Below, piece by piece: positions 35,278 through 46,411 of a DNA stretch of 64,000 nucleotides; the first letter of the stretch is position 1, and every line of letters starts with the position of its first letter. The position numbers and the translations under genes were made by a program. The notes beneath the pieces are model-generated. The model was not told the origin of the DNA and searched no databases. It saw nothing but the letters and a program-made list of their open reading frames with translations. This stretch comes from Marchantia polymorpha subsp. ruderalis (lineage: Eukaryota; Streptophyta; Marchantiopsida; Marchantiales; Marchantiaceae), in the NCBI GenBank assembly GCA_037833965.1, contig AP031353.1, forward strand, positions 10,914,501 through 10,978,500, in the 5' to 3' direction.

Positions 35278-36059
35278 TTCTCAATCAGATTATGCCGGAG
35301 GAAGAGCATATGCAACCATACGGTAACTCATGACAATCTATACAACAGATTCTGCGATTGACTAATGATTGAAGAAGTGATAAATGTTGCTAGAAAGTAA
35401 AGCAATGATGAAAGCGAGCTGGATGGCGGAATCCAACAAATTTTAGTTGATAATTATTTGTGATCTTCAAATCATAAATGCTCGTAAAACTGGATGCAGT
35501 AAAATGGGATGGATTTCTCATACGAAACTTGACAGGGCACAAAGGTTTCCACGCAAGAAGAGATGACGTCTTGCTCTAGTTGTAAGGAACGAGCCAAACT
35601 AACATTGAGAAGATTGGAACGACAATGACGGCAAGCAGACTCCTATGGGAGGAGAGATGTAGGCCTCATAAAAAAGAAAAATGGAACTGAATTGTCCTTC
35701 CGGTGGAATTGGATGGAGCTGGAAAGGTAGCTAGTTGATAAGAGTGACCACGAAGTGTAGACAGGGGCGGGCAGAGGTCGCGTTCCCTCATTTTTTAGGA
35801 GCCCTTAGTGACGAGGGGGGGCCATGCTCTGCAGAAGATCGATCACTCAGTCAACGGTTTAGATTGTGTAATCGGATATGGAATGAATATCAAAAGTCAA
35901 GCTTCTCATGGATGGTTTGAAGTCGGTGTGTCACATTAGAACCATTAATGCTCACAACAATCGAAGGGAATGTTGGATTATCAAACCCTAAAGATTCTCA
36001 TAGCAAACTGTATAAAGTTAAAGATTCTCGTTACAACGGATTCAATTTAAAGTCTTCTT
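35278..36059. other. no gene recognised
   Basis: Sequence following the U6-like copy. A donor retroelement joined to the U6 piece would be expected here if it arose by template switching, but I see no LINE or other coding motif in any frame. Confidence 0.4.
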
Positions 36060-36268
36060 TTGATAATATAAAATAACGAAGTCTCAAAAGTGAATTCTAA
36101 TCATTGAAAATGGCTAGAATTTACAATTGATGATTAAAATATTGTTAATTTTTTATAGTATATAACATTCTTTTCAATTTAATGTATATTTATATATATA
36201 CTAAGTGTATTTCCTGTTTTTTTTAATTTCTTTATTTACTATTTGTATGTTTAATACTAGTTTTGAAT

Positions 36269-36299
36269 TATTAATATCTATCTTAGACAGATATTAATA
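36269..36299. repeat. inverted repeat, 11-bp perfect arms
   Basis: Arms TATTAATATCT (36269-36279) and AGATATTAATA (36289-36299), 9-nt loop. It is immediately followed by a second, longer inverted repeat. Confidence 0.88.
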
Positions 36300-36302
36300 G
36301 TA

Positions 36303-36349
36303 CCCTATTGTTATCTTATAGATAGACTATCTATAAGATAACAATAGGG
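36303..36349. repeat. perfect 23-bp inverted repeat, 1-nt loop
   Basis: Arms 36303-36325 and 36327-36349 match exactly around a single A. Three bases separate it from the preceding inverted repeat, so two palindromes lie back to back at the edge of the AT-rich block. Confidence 0.93.
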
Positions 36350-39300
36350 ATAGAAAAATATTCAATCTCAATAATCTGAAAGATTGACCAATGAAGCAAC
36401 AAGATGAAGAATCTAAATTTGTTTAAGATTTTTTGAAAACACTTTGGTGTACCAATTAAAGATTTGAAAGAATAAGTGAAAAGAAGTTTAAAAAAACTTA
36501 TAATACATGATAAAAATGCTTAATTGACACTACTTTTACTTAACTATTATAAATTGGATTTTGAAATAAAACTCATATCTTAAAATGTAAATACAAAAAC
36601 AAGAAAGTTTTATTAGGAAATTCAAGTGATCTGATTCAGTTACCATGAAAATGAGATAAAGTATTTGAAATTGAAGTTTTAAAGTGAGATCCATTAGATT
36701 CAATAAATATGATAAGTTTATCAGTAAGTATACAACTTTTTAAATCTATCAAAGCAAGTTTTTTCATAATCAAAGCTAATATCAAATGGATTTCAAAATG
36801 GTTCTTAATTTTTTTTATATCGTTTGTAAAATTTAAAAAATTCAAGTAATCCTTACATATTAACAATTTCAATATAAAAAATAATAAAATTTTTTTCATC
36901 ATAAAATATTGACATGATATAAGTTTTTTTGTAAAGATTTTCAAAAAAAGCATCTATCTATGGAACAAAGTTCACACATCTACATTTATAAATAACATGC
37001 TTTGAACAAAATTAGCTGTTTGATCATAAACGTCAATATCACATTGTTAATAACATAATTTTAACCTCCCAAATCTATTTCTTATTGCAGCTGGATTTGA
37101 AGATTTCAAATAAAAATATTCTTATCCCAAAAATTTCATACACAAACCTAAGGCTTTGATTTCTTTTATTCAAAATTTAGAAGATACTCTAAGAGTATAA
37201 AGATATCAAGTTGTAATTTTTGTTGATGTAATCATTTTGAAATGCATTTTTGATTAAAAATATTCTATAAAATACAAGACTAATCTTACTTAAAATTTTG
37301 TGAGTTGGAAGAATGTAAGAAATAGTACAAGTTTGCAGTGAAAATTTAAATTTGTGCTTCTTTGTATTATAAATGATTTGAATTAATCAAAAATTTTACA
37401 AAAATTTAGAGAAATATTTTACATATAATATATGTAATAATAAGTAATACAAGTAGAAAGAGTTTTTAATAAAATAGAATATAGAAAAATAAATCAATTT
37501 TATATATTATGAATTATATATTTACTATAGAATTTTATTCAAAATTTCTTATCTTAATTTATTCAAATAGTAGAAATGAGTAGACATTATCAAATTCACA
37601 TTTTTTTATATAACTTTGTATAATCAATTATAGATATTCATGGAAGTTTAAGTTTTGAATCAGGTATTATATATAATATTATATTTTATCAAATTTGAAA
37701 ATATTCTGAGCTGAAAATCAAATATTGTCAAATTTTTTAAACTTGTGGATGCAATTTTCTTCCATACAAAGTTTTGAATACATGAAATGTATCTAGTTTT
37801 ATATGAATCAAAAAAACCAATCAACTCTCATAATCTTTATTCAAATAAACGTAAAATTTTTTAACTGTCATGCTGTTTGATTATATAATCAATTTTAATC
37901 TGATGAAGATGGTGTTAAGTTTAAAAATCATGATAATAGCATATTAAACTGTTGCAATCTTGAAGTAAAACTTCTGTCTTAACTAATAATTACTGTATGT
38001 GGTATTGATTGGAAATGTAAAGTTGAAATGCAATTTTATTGAAATGACAACTAAAACGATATTTTTTAAATATTCAATTTACAAAAAAAATTAATTCGTT
38101 TTTAATTTTTGGAAAAAAGTTATTTTTGCAAAACATTGATACAAATTTTATTCAAATATTATCTAAATAATTTATTTTAAACGAACGTGGTTCACTTTGT
38201 CATCATTTTTTTTATTTACAATCATGAATTATATCTCAAGAATCAATTTACAAATACTCTTGGCTTCAAACATACATTTGATACATATAAAGTACAATAA
38301 TAACTTCAAGGTCTGTGTCTGCATGTTACATCACGAATATTTATTAATTAATTTGATTGTTAATTAAATTTATATAGCATGGAACTAGAAGATATAATGC
38401 GAACATGAATATTTAGATATAATTCTAATAGAATTTTCAATTTAGAACACAAAAGTTTTGAATTATATCAGTGGATGAAAGTATTTGATATAAATTATCT
38501 ATTTAATTTCGACTTTACCTTTACTTCAAAAACTTAATTGTCTTCTCATAAAATGCACAAAAATATGATCTCACTGGAACTCTTAGATTTTTGATGCAAA
38601 GTTTTCAAATACATATTTGGCATTTACCCCTACTAAATTTGAGTTCTTTGAAAAACTTCACGACTTATGATTTTGATTGATAAACCTAAAAAGATTTTCA
38701 CAAACCTAAAAAGTCAAGCAGGTTTATTTCAATGTCTCAGTTACTTCAAGAATTGATACAATTGCAGTGTAATCCTCACGTAATCTCAATATCTCCTATA
38801 ATGAACAATCTCAGATGTACCGACTCCACATTGTGTCAATCCTTCGCAAATTATTCCAAACACCAATATTTCATTCTGCCTTAAAATTGTAATTGCTCAA
38901 AAACTCGTTAGAGGAGTTCGTTCGGTAGCGAAGTCTGTTTGCACCTCGGTTTACTTTGGTCGAGGTTCATTTTCTATATTGGAGGAATCCTAATCCGATG
39001 ACAAGCCTCAATAAAATCACCTTTTTTTCTTTCACTTCAAGATGCATCGTCGGTTTTGGACTAGAAAGCAATCATTCCCCAAATCCAAACAAACTTGACG
39101 GGTTAAAAGAATGTCCTGAATAGCAAAAGTGTTGAAGGATTGGAAGTCTGACCGTCAAAGTTAAGTATTACTTCGTCGGCATCGCGTATGAAGTCTCCCG
39201 AGTAAGTTTTCAACACCCCCTGAAATCGATTGGGGCAATTTTGGAACCACCTTTTCAGGTTCAATTAAGAACATGAGCATGGAAATTGCGCAGGGAATCA

Positions 39301-39834
39301 TATCTTTGACTAGCGTTCGTACGTTGTTCGAGCTTTGATGAACCGCAACATTTATCGGAGCAAATGAAGCGAGTTAGATGCAACATGTGAGGCAAAAAAA
39401 TATTGTGGTCTCCATCTGGTTCCGCTTAAGACACTGCATGAGACAATCTATAGATTTCACCACAAGATAGATTGTCACAAAAGTGACAGGGATGATGTGC
39501 TTCAGAGTCTTGCATTGGGTTTTAAAATTGTACCGGAACCATTATCCACCCATGACACCTTGTCCATACCCAAGAGGCCATCACCAAAATATAATATAGA
39601 TCATAATTTTTTGCTTTCTTCCATTTCAATCTACAAGTGCCGTGAGTTTAGAAAAGATTCATTCAAATGAAATAGACTTTTCAACAGGTTTATGACAAGT
39701 AATAGCTTGGCGCAATCCTGGAACTTAGTCAAGTCATTTAACTCAGTCGTTTGAAGAGGTTCCATCATACCCATCCATTGCCCACCTATTCCTCGTAACC
39801 ATCAATTACCCACCTATGGGTATGGGTGGGTATT

Positions 39835-39858
39835 GGGTACCTATGGGTATAGGTACCC
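39835..39858. repeat. inverted repeat, 10-bp arms
   Basis: GGGTACCTAT (39835-39844), GGGT, then ATAGGTACCC (39849-39858). It lies at the end of a stretch rich in CCCACCTAT/TGGGTA words. Confidence 0.88.
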
Positions 39859-40092
39859 ATTGCAAGATTCTGGTATGCTTGTTACGTCTATCCAAAGGTC
39901 GAGCAGAATGAATAGCTGCGCTGGATAAGAAAGGAAACGCATGAGTTGAAGAAAGAAAGTGAGAATGTTTACGAGCAGGAGGAGATCATGATGTGGATAA
40001 GAACGTGATGTCCGCCAGAGATACGAGATTGAAACTGCCAAGGATAAAGATTTCTATTGAGTTCTATGGACTCAGGAGATACTATCAGAATG

Positions 40093-40183
40093 AACTTTCC
40101 GTCATGAATATGGAGGCCTAGGTAAGGTTCAAAAGATGAACTTTTGAGCCTTAGCTAGGCCTCCATATTCATGACGGAAAGTT
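40093..40183. repeat. long near-perfect foldback, 43-nt arms
   Basis: The left arm 40093-40135 pairs with 40141-40183 around a 5-nt loop. Only two of 43 pairs are not Watson-Crick: one is a G-U-type wobble (if transcribed from +) and one a G-G mismatch. It could be a MIR-type precursor, a hairpin producing siRNAs, or a small foldback transposon scar. No reading frame overlaps it in a meaningful way. No promoter is evident. Confidence 0.92.
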
Positions 40184-41375
40184 AGTCCTACCTATGCATG
40201 CATCTCCGGTCGTCTCCCCAAGGGCATGGCGTATCAAGTCTAATACGCTATCGATTCTACCGGAGATAGTGTCGATTACGTTTTTGAGGTGACCGAAAGT
40301 TCGTGGCAGGAGTGATTTGTAATGAAAGAGATGAACTGAGATGCACGGCTTACGCGGTTTTCACACTGAATGTCGAAGGGTGTCTCTACTTAAAAGTTCA
40401 AGGTAATAGATAGAAAGTCTCTAGCAGCGGATCCGATCGCTGACTCCGTAACTTAGTCTAGTAACTCTGTAGTAGAAAGAGGGAGCTAGATAAATTCTCA
40501 TGTCGAGCCAGAGTTCTTCAGATCTATAAACCCTACTTCGTAAGCTCTGATTCTCTTCGTTGTCGAATAACTGTACTGCATTTGAGTGGGTATGATTATT
40601 GAAAGTTGTTCTGTGAGAAATAAGAAGATCTTCAAGAGAGAAGTTTTCACAAAGGAACCAGCACCAGTGCTCTTCTGCCTAAATTCCTCTGTTATTTTCA
40701 GATTTATATGATCTGACAGAACTAGCGAGTTTTGTTCTTTACATGAACGATCCGGTATTTGAACAAGCCAAAGTCACAGGGAATCGTATATATATGTCAC
40801 AGATGCTTTTCAAAGGACGAAGGAATTATTGTCAATAGGTACAAAAGACGAAACGGGATGAAGATCTTTAAAATTGATGTATCTTTAATCATGAAAAGCC
40901 TGTGAAGTTCTCAGCTGCAAGTGATGGCAGTGAAGAGAAGTTATGCAAGGTGCTGCTTACGATACAATTAGTTCGTGGAAGCCGAATTGGTAGTCTAGCT
41001 CAGATTTGCGATTGAAGTAGTCCGATTAAGTTTTCTCCATGCCAGGTTGAGCTTTGAGGTAATGGCAGTCATGCTTTTATGAAGTTCTGCGGTAGATGAT
41101 TCCCGGATCCTCTGCTTCTACTGCATAAGTAAGAGCTGGAGGTACGAGTGTCCACACGACGGTTACAAAGCCTCCTTCGTCCGTGAACTCCTCTTCAACC
41201 TGTGTAAGAGATTCAAATCCGCTCTTCTGTTGTGCGTTGACCTTTCGGCACCCCTTGTATTGTTAAGTTTGTACAACAGTGGCCCTAAAATCTTGTAATA
41301 CTTAATGAAAGCTACTACTGGGTTTGCCTTCCACTTTATCTAGTTGCTCAAAATAAATTTAACTTTGCGAAATTT

Positions 41376-41418
41376 TGTGAAGCCATTCATCACGGAATCT
41401 GTGATGAATGGCTTCACA
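41376..41418. repeat. perfect 18-bp inverted repeat, 7-nt loop
   Basis: TGTGAAGCCATTCATCAC (41376-41393), loop GGAATCT, and the exact reverse complement at 41401-41418. It resembles an intrinsic terminator in shape, but eukaryotic context makes that meaningless. Confidence 0.92.
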
Positions 41419-41668
41419 GCCCACTAAGCCCTGTTTCATATTCTCCAAGCAAACTGTTCTGAGAAATTGTGAGGCGCAACAGAAACACAGACTCTGATCC
41501 TTAGCAGTGTTGATGCACAGCTTGAACGTTTTTATTATCTTCCGCAAGGCGACCTGTTGTACATAACTTTTAGCATGAATAGGATTTGGGTTTCTCGACA
41601 TGTGCCGTACTTCACAATCTCACCTAGTAATCAAGAACGATGACCTTTGCCACATAACTCCATGAATC

Positions 41669-42157
41669 GTGCATTTTGGCTTAACCCCGCCCACGAAATG
41701 GAAGTGTGAAACTAAAACCGTAGAGAACGGCGCTACTGATATCAAATACCAGTGTTTTGATGATAGCGGATTAAAGGTGAAAGCTGAGGTCGTGGACATT
41801 ATACTAAAGGTTGGAAAAGACGACTGCTTCATCTATGGACCGGGTGATCTCCAGGTGGGAAGAACGGGATGGGGGCAAAGCTCAAAGCACTTGTTTGTAC
41901 AATTCGAGGACCTTGTAATCTGTCCAGAACATCGAAAGAGCCGGTCAGGCGCACAAACCATAAACAAGATTTATTCACATAGTAAGCTGCGACTCTGGAT
42001 TTGTGAGGTGCCTGGTAATCTCACACTCAATAATCTCGTATTGAACATCGACACTAGGCACATGCTTGTGTACAAACAACTTCACCGCTGGAGTGGCATC
42101 GGAGGAAGGGTCACTGCAGTAGTGTTGGCCAAAACACGGACTCTATTGGAAGTTTAG
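41669..42157 (+). other. unrecognised open stretch, possible exon
   Basis: An uninterrupted frame of about 162 codons, without an ATG at its head: an in-frame TGA lies at 41663-41665. The composition is protein-like, with K/D/E-rich stretches and Cys residues (KWKCETKTV, KYQCFDDSGLKVKAEVVDII, GKDDCFIYGPGD). No domain is recognised. If real it would need an upstream exon, and I do not find a convincing acceptor. It may be a remnant of a gene or transposon. It lies 230 bp downstream of, and convergent with, the LRR gene on the other strand. Confidence 0.22.
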
Positions 42158-42270
42158 GATGAACATCGGCTATTTATATCTGACTGACGATGTAGGTTTG
42201 AAATGATTGATGCAAGCACTCCAAAAACTCGACGAGCAATCAGTCGTGTATGAGCCTACCAAGCATGAGT

Positions 42271-42276
42271 TTTATT
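42271..42276 (-). terminator. polyadenylation signal, LRR gene
   Basis: On the minus strand this reads AATAAA, about 115 bp after the LRR stop codon, in a typical position for a near-upstream element. Confidence 0.45.
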
Positions 42277-42390
42277 ATACATAGTGAGCTCACAGAGGTA
42301 CTTATACAAGTAGGGTGTGTAGTGCAGTGCGATCAATCACTGATCTACCACTGCAGTGCAAGAGATATGAGCAGATTTTACTAGATGGAA

Positions 42391-44169
42391 CTAGATGGAG
42401 GGTATAGATGGAACCGGACCTGTGAACTTGTTGTATGCAAGGTTCAAGTACGAGAGGTCTGTCAGGTTGCTGATGGATGCTGGAACTTTACCGTCTAGCT
42501 TATTATACGAGAGATTCAAGGAGTTGATGCCAAACAGGTAGCTTCCGATGTCTGCAGGCAAAGGTCCTGAAAGTGCATTTCTGGAAAAGTCGAGCTCAAT
42601 GATTGTACCAAGATTAGCCAGGAAGGATGAAGTGATCGGGCCTGAGATGCGGTTTCTATGCAGATCCAAGAATCTCGCCGATCCCCGGAAGCTCTGTGTT
42701 GGAAGTGGACCGTCGAGTTTGTTGTTGGACAAGTTCAGGTCTTGCAATGAAGGCAGACCGAGCACGGATGCAGGCACAGGGCCCGTGATCATGTTCCGAG
42801 AGATGTCTAATTTGAAGATTTCCGGAAGCAGCGACAGCCATGGGGGAAGAGGCCCGGTGATCCGATTCCCGTCGAGCCGGAGCTCGAAAATTCTGGGTCC
42901 TGGATTGAGGTTCTGAGGGAGAGAGGTGGCCTGAGGCAAGCTGCTCAGGCCATTGTTCGACAGACGAACGTCCCGGCAACTCACCAGCGACAGTGGGAAG
43001 GCTCCACTTAGATAGTTGCTGCTCGCATCGAGCTGGAAAATGCCTCCGAAGTTTTGTGGAATCGGTCCCACGAGCTTATTGTGCGACACATTGAGGGAGA
43101 AGTCGAGGGCAGCATCGATTTGGCCGAATGCAGCTGGCAAGCCTCCGGTGAGCTGATTCGCACTGAGATCCATGGAGTAAAGATTGGAAGGCGCTGCGAG
43201 CTCCCGTGGAATCGATCCCGTGAGCTCATTCTCTCGAAGGTCGATCGTCCGGATCAGCGCAAGACTCCCGAGAGAAGCCGGAATGGACTTGCTCAGACGA
43301 TTGGACCCGAGCCTCAGGAACTGGAGAGACCTAGCTCGACTGAGCTGAGGAGGAATAGCTCCAGATAGTTGATTCGATTCCAGCTCCAAGCTCTCCAACG
43401 ATGGGAGGTTGCCCAGATTTGCAGGAATCGTGCCAGTGAGCTGATTACTCGTGAGAGACAGGGTGACGAGAGTGGTCGTCTGTCCAAGACCCGGAGGAAT
43501 GCTGCCGGTGAGAGAGTTGTATGAAAGAATCAGACCCACCAGTCTCGACCACCGGCCAATGCAGGGCGGAATCGATCCAGTCAGGCGAGTACTCGTCAGG
43601 CGGACAGTGGTCAGTCGAGTGAGTCGGCAGAAACTCGAGGGTATGGGCCCCGGTTGAAGGTTGGTGCTGATCTCCAGCTTTTCGAGCTTCAAAAGCTTGC
43701 CGAGCTCAGCTGGCAGAGTACCCGTGAGGTTGTTCTCTCCGAAGTTCACCTCTCGCAGCTTTGAGAGCTGGCCGAGCTCCTTGGGAATGGGCGCGTTCCA
43801 GCGAATCTGGGTCATGATCAGGTAGTCGAGCTCCGAAAGGCGCCCCAGGGATGCTCCGACTACTCCTCTGTAGCTCGAGTTCCTGAAGGGCGGAGTTCCC
43901 CTGCTCGGATCTTGCCCGGATGCGGACTGGACAGCGAGACCCTGCACTCGACCCGTCGAGGTGCAATTCACGCCTCTCCAGGAGCAGCAATTGGTGCCCG
44001 GTAGCCAAGTTTGGAAGTCAGCGTCCGGGACTCTCGGAGAAGGAACATCGATAAATGCTGCCTTGAATTCTAGCAGAGCATCCCTGTCGCCGCCATTGCA
44101 TTGCACCTGTGCAGATGCAGGTCCAAAAGCTGCAAGAAGCACGAGAATGCCGATGGTGAGAACCGCCAT
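42391..44169 (-). CDS. secreted leucine-rich-repeat protein (receptor-like/PGIP-like), intronless
   Basis: A single open frame of 592 residues. Residues 1-20 are a signal peptide (cut near ASA|QVQC). The plant LRRNT domain follows (about 22-69) with DRDALLEFKAAF, W55 and the Cys pair in NCCSWRGVNC. About 20 extracellular-type LRRs (LxxLxLxxNxLTGxIPxxL, about 24 residues each) run from about residue 105 to the end. Around 390-420 the pattern is broken by a segment (CRDVRLSNNGLSSLPQATS), perhaps a small island. Sequons occur (for example NLTG, NVSH). There is no transmembrane helix, no kinase and no C-terminal Cys cap; the frame stops in the last repeat (GPVPSIPSI). Such proteins bind peptides, polysaccharide fragments or microbial enzymes at the wall. 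It could be a soluble co-receptor or inhibitor, or a truncated receptor-like protein. The start is well supported by the signal peptide. Confidence 0.9.
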   Translation of the reverse strand: MAVLTIGILVLLAAFGPASAQVQCNGGDRDALLEFKAAFIDVPSPRVPDADFQTWLPGTNCCSWRGVNCTSTGRVQGLAVQSASGQDPSRGTPPFRNSSYRGVVGASLGRLSELDYLIMTQIRWNAPIPKELGQLSKLREVNFGENNLTGTLPAELGKLLKLEKLEISTNLQPGPIPSSFCRLTRLTTVRLTSTRLTGSIPPCIGRWSRLVGLILSYNSLTGSIPPGLGQTTTLVTLSLTSNQLTGTIPANLGNLPSLESLELESNQLSGAIPPQLSRARSLQFLRLGSNRLSKSIPASLGSLALIRTIDLRENELTGSIPRELAAPSNLYSMDLSANQLTGGLPAAFGQIDAALDFSLNVSHNKLVGPIPQNFGGIFQLDASSNYLSGAFPLSLVSCRDVRLSNNGLSSLPQATSLPQNLNPGPRIFELRLDGNRITGPLPPWLSLLPEIFKLDISRNMITGPVPASVLGLPSLQDLNLSNNKLDGPLPTQSFRGSARFLDLHRNRISGPITSSFLANLGTIIELDFSRNALSGPLPADIGSYLFGINSLNLSYNKLDGKVPASISNLTDLSYLNLAYNKFTGPVPSIPSI

Positions 44170-46053
44170 GCTTTCACGTCGCTGTTACCCTCGTGTTGTC
44201 GCCTCTACTCCTGCATTTCCCAGCAATTGGCTGATGGTTCAGCTGAACGATCAGTTGGCCGCAGTCGAGAGCTCGACTCGACTGGACTGGATTCGTAAGG
44301 CAAGATTGGGAGAACAAGCGAGAATATTCGGATTTTGTCAGAATGGAGCAAACGAGACCAGGCGCAGAGAGTGAAGTCGGAGAATTGGGCAGGAGAACAA
44401 GCTTCCTTCGTAGGCAGGGAGAAGTTTACAAATCCTGTGGATATAATGATGCTAGAGTAGCGTTTTCTGTTGTAATTTGAACCCAAGCGATCGTGTGTTC
44501 GGACGATTGAATTGTTGCAAAGTCAGCGCTGGCCACGGAGACTTGGTCACGGATACTTAATACTGGTTGTAACAAATCTATCTATCTATATTTCACTCCA
44601 ATCGCCAGACACATCACACTCAGCGTTTCTGCCTCTCTCTCGGGGCACACACTGTAGAGACACTGGCCCACCCGGCGACGACTTTGGATGTGAATTGAGA
44701 TTGTAAAGCGCTTCGAAAGTGAACAATTGGCATGAAGAAATTGGCCGATTGCTTTCGTGAGCCGCACTAACGAAGGAGACAAAGAATTGCCCACGACATG
44801 GACTGAGGATAGGCCAATTATTAAGAGGGGAGTGGTGACAAAAGTTCAGATCTGTTTCTGCGGATGATGAAAAGTTCCGATAATCCGATCCGTATTTTCA
44901 CCCCATTGACCGTTTCCCACAAAGCAATGTTGATCCAAGATGATGGCCGACATGCATCTTCAGCACTCATTGTCTCGATGCCCAGGTAGATCCCTCGTGT
45001 AAAACTGAATGAACCTTGAAGTGACCACACAATACTTGAAGTGACATGTTAAAAGACCAATATAGAAAATGAGTTTCAGTTTCAGGTGTTTCAGTCTCAA
45101 GACTTCTTTATGATGCGTTAAAGCCTGAATATAAGTAACATCGAGAGGATGTTTCCTCCAGTAGTCCTAACTAGGTAGGTACATATTCGTTGTACCATCT
45201 TTTGGCAAGCTTTCACTTGACCCAAGCATAAAATAACTCTGTTGGTGTTTCTTCCAGTCGTTCTTTCTTGGATTTGCATGGATAGAGAAACATCACAAGA
45301 AGAACCAGAAAGCAAAGGCCATCAGAGGCCAAACATTCCAAGCAGGAATTTACTCAATATAAAGCCCTCTCATCACTATCTCCTCCTTCCTCCTGATCTT
45401 ACTCTCTGTATGGAACCGTTTTCTTTGAACCATATTGTAAGTCATGTTACTTATCTCCCTTCACGATAAGTACACGCCAGTCCAACTACTTCTGTAGATA
45501 TTTGTCTCTTCTCATGATGGCCAGATCTTTCGCCTCTAGGCTGAGAGACACACAAGAATGTAGATGCACAACGTAAGATATCGAATGTGGAACGTACGTC
45601 TCCTTTGGCCGCAAATAAAGTCAACGAGCCCGCAGCAGATACTGATGAATACGTACATTCTGTGAAAACAGATAATTTTGTTTCACTGTCCATGACAATT
45701 AAAGTATAAGGTCAACTATGTTTTACTCATAGCGAGAGTTTCGATCCGAAGGTCTGGTACATCAGGAGCCAAAACTTACGCTGCACAGTTTTCCAGCTAT
45801 TTTATGCAAGTTGCTCACCATTACTACCAGCTCAACGGGGCAAGTTATAAGAAGGGAGCTTCACGCTTTCAAGAAGTGAATTCCAGTCTTTTTCAGAGAT
45901 CAGAAACTACTTCGAAAGTAGGCTGGATGAGAGTTACATTCTTTTGCAGTATTACTTTCTACGGTCGGCTATTGGGGATCAATGAAAGGCCTAGAGAGCT
46001 GATACTTTTTGCAGTAGAAAATGTCAACTTTGTATGTACGGTCGTACCACTTT
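44170..46053. other. upstream region of the LRR gene, otherwise no gene
   Basis: The first 300 bp are the likely leader and promoter of the LRR gene (pyrimidine-rich on its strand, one upstream ATG about 40 bp before the start). No strong TATA element is visible. The rest has only short open stretches without recognisable domains. Confidence 0.4.
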
Positions 46054-46411
46054 GCAGTTATGAGTGCACAGCCGTCGTCAATCCTCTCGATTCACCATTA
46101 CGGCGACATCATTTCAGTGATACACAGAGTTTGAACTAATCGTCGTATAGAGTTAAGGGTTCGTACGTTTCTGAACCGACCATAGACATCACTAAGACCT
46201 GACTTTCGACCACGAGTGGAGAGTGAAAGTCACTCTGCAGTTATTAAGTATACAGCCGTCGTCAATCCTCTCGATTCACCATTACGGCGACATCATTCAG
46301 TCAATTTCACTGATACACAGAGTATAGAGTTCAAGTGCTCGTACGTTTCTGAGCCGACTATAGACACCACTAAGACCTGACTTTCGACCACGAGTGGAGA
46401 GTGAAAGTCAC
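46054..46411. repeat. tandem duplication, two units with 183-bp period
   Basis: Copy 1 is 46054-46233 and copy 2 is 46237-46411. Each starts GCAGTTAT and ends GAGTGAAAGTCAC and shares ACAGCCGTCGTCAATCCTCT and GACCTGACTTTCGACCACGA. Copy 2 has a small insertion (AGTCAATTTC) and a deletion (about 18 bp after ACACAGAG) relative to copy 1. No reading frame runs through both copies. Confidence 0.93.

Larger units (their letters stand above)
36060..38700. other. extremely AT-rich block, no gene
   Basis: The most A+T-rich part of the window; for example 37381-37440 has 6 G/C among 60 bases. No credible reading frame, no tandem satellite unit and no obvious organelle gene is visible. The edges are fairly abrupt. 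Two inverted repeats sit near its left edge. Confidence 0.65.
38701..41668. other. no gene recognised; several foldbacks
   Basis: Balanced composition and no protein family that I can name. It holds the inverted repeats listed separately at 39835-39858, 40093-40183 and 41376-41418, and a CACCTATGGGTATGGGTGGG-like cluster near 39780-39860. Confidence 0.45.

Noticed and set aside
36060-38700. AT-rich block as inserted organelle DNA
   Set aside because: No plastid or mitochondrial gene, tRNA or rRNA sequence could be seen in any frame, so the claim cannot be supported.
41205-41225. GATTCAAATCC resembling a tRNA T loop
   Set aside because: Flanking bases do not pair as a T stem and there is no cloverleaf.
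41376-41418. Hairpin as a bacterial-type terminator or CRISPR-like repeat
   Set aside because: The window is eukaryotic, there is no U-run or gene ending there, and the unit does not recur at regular spacing.
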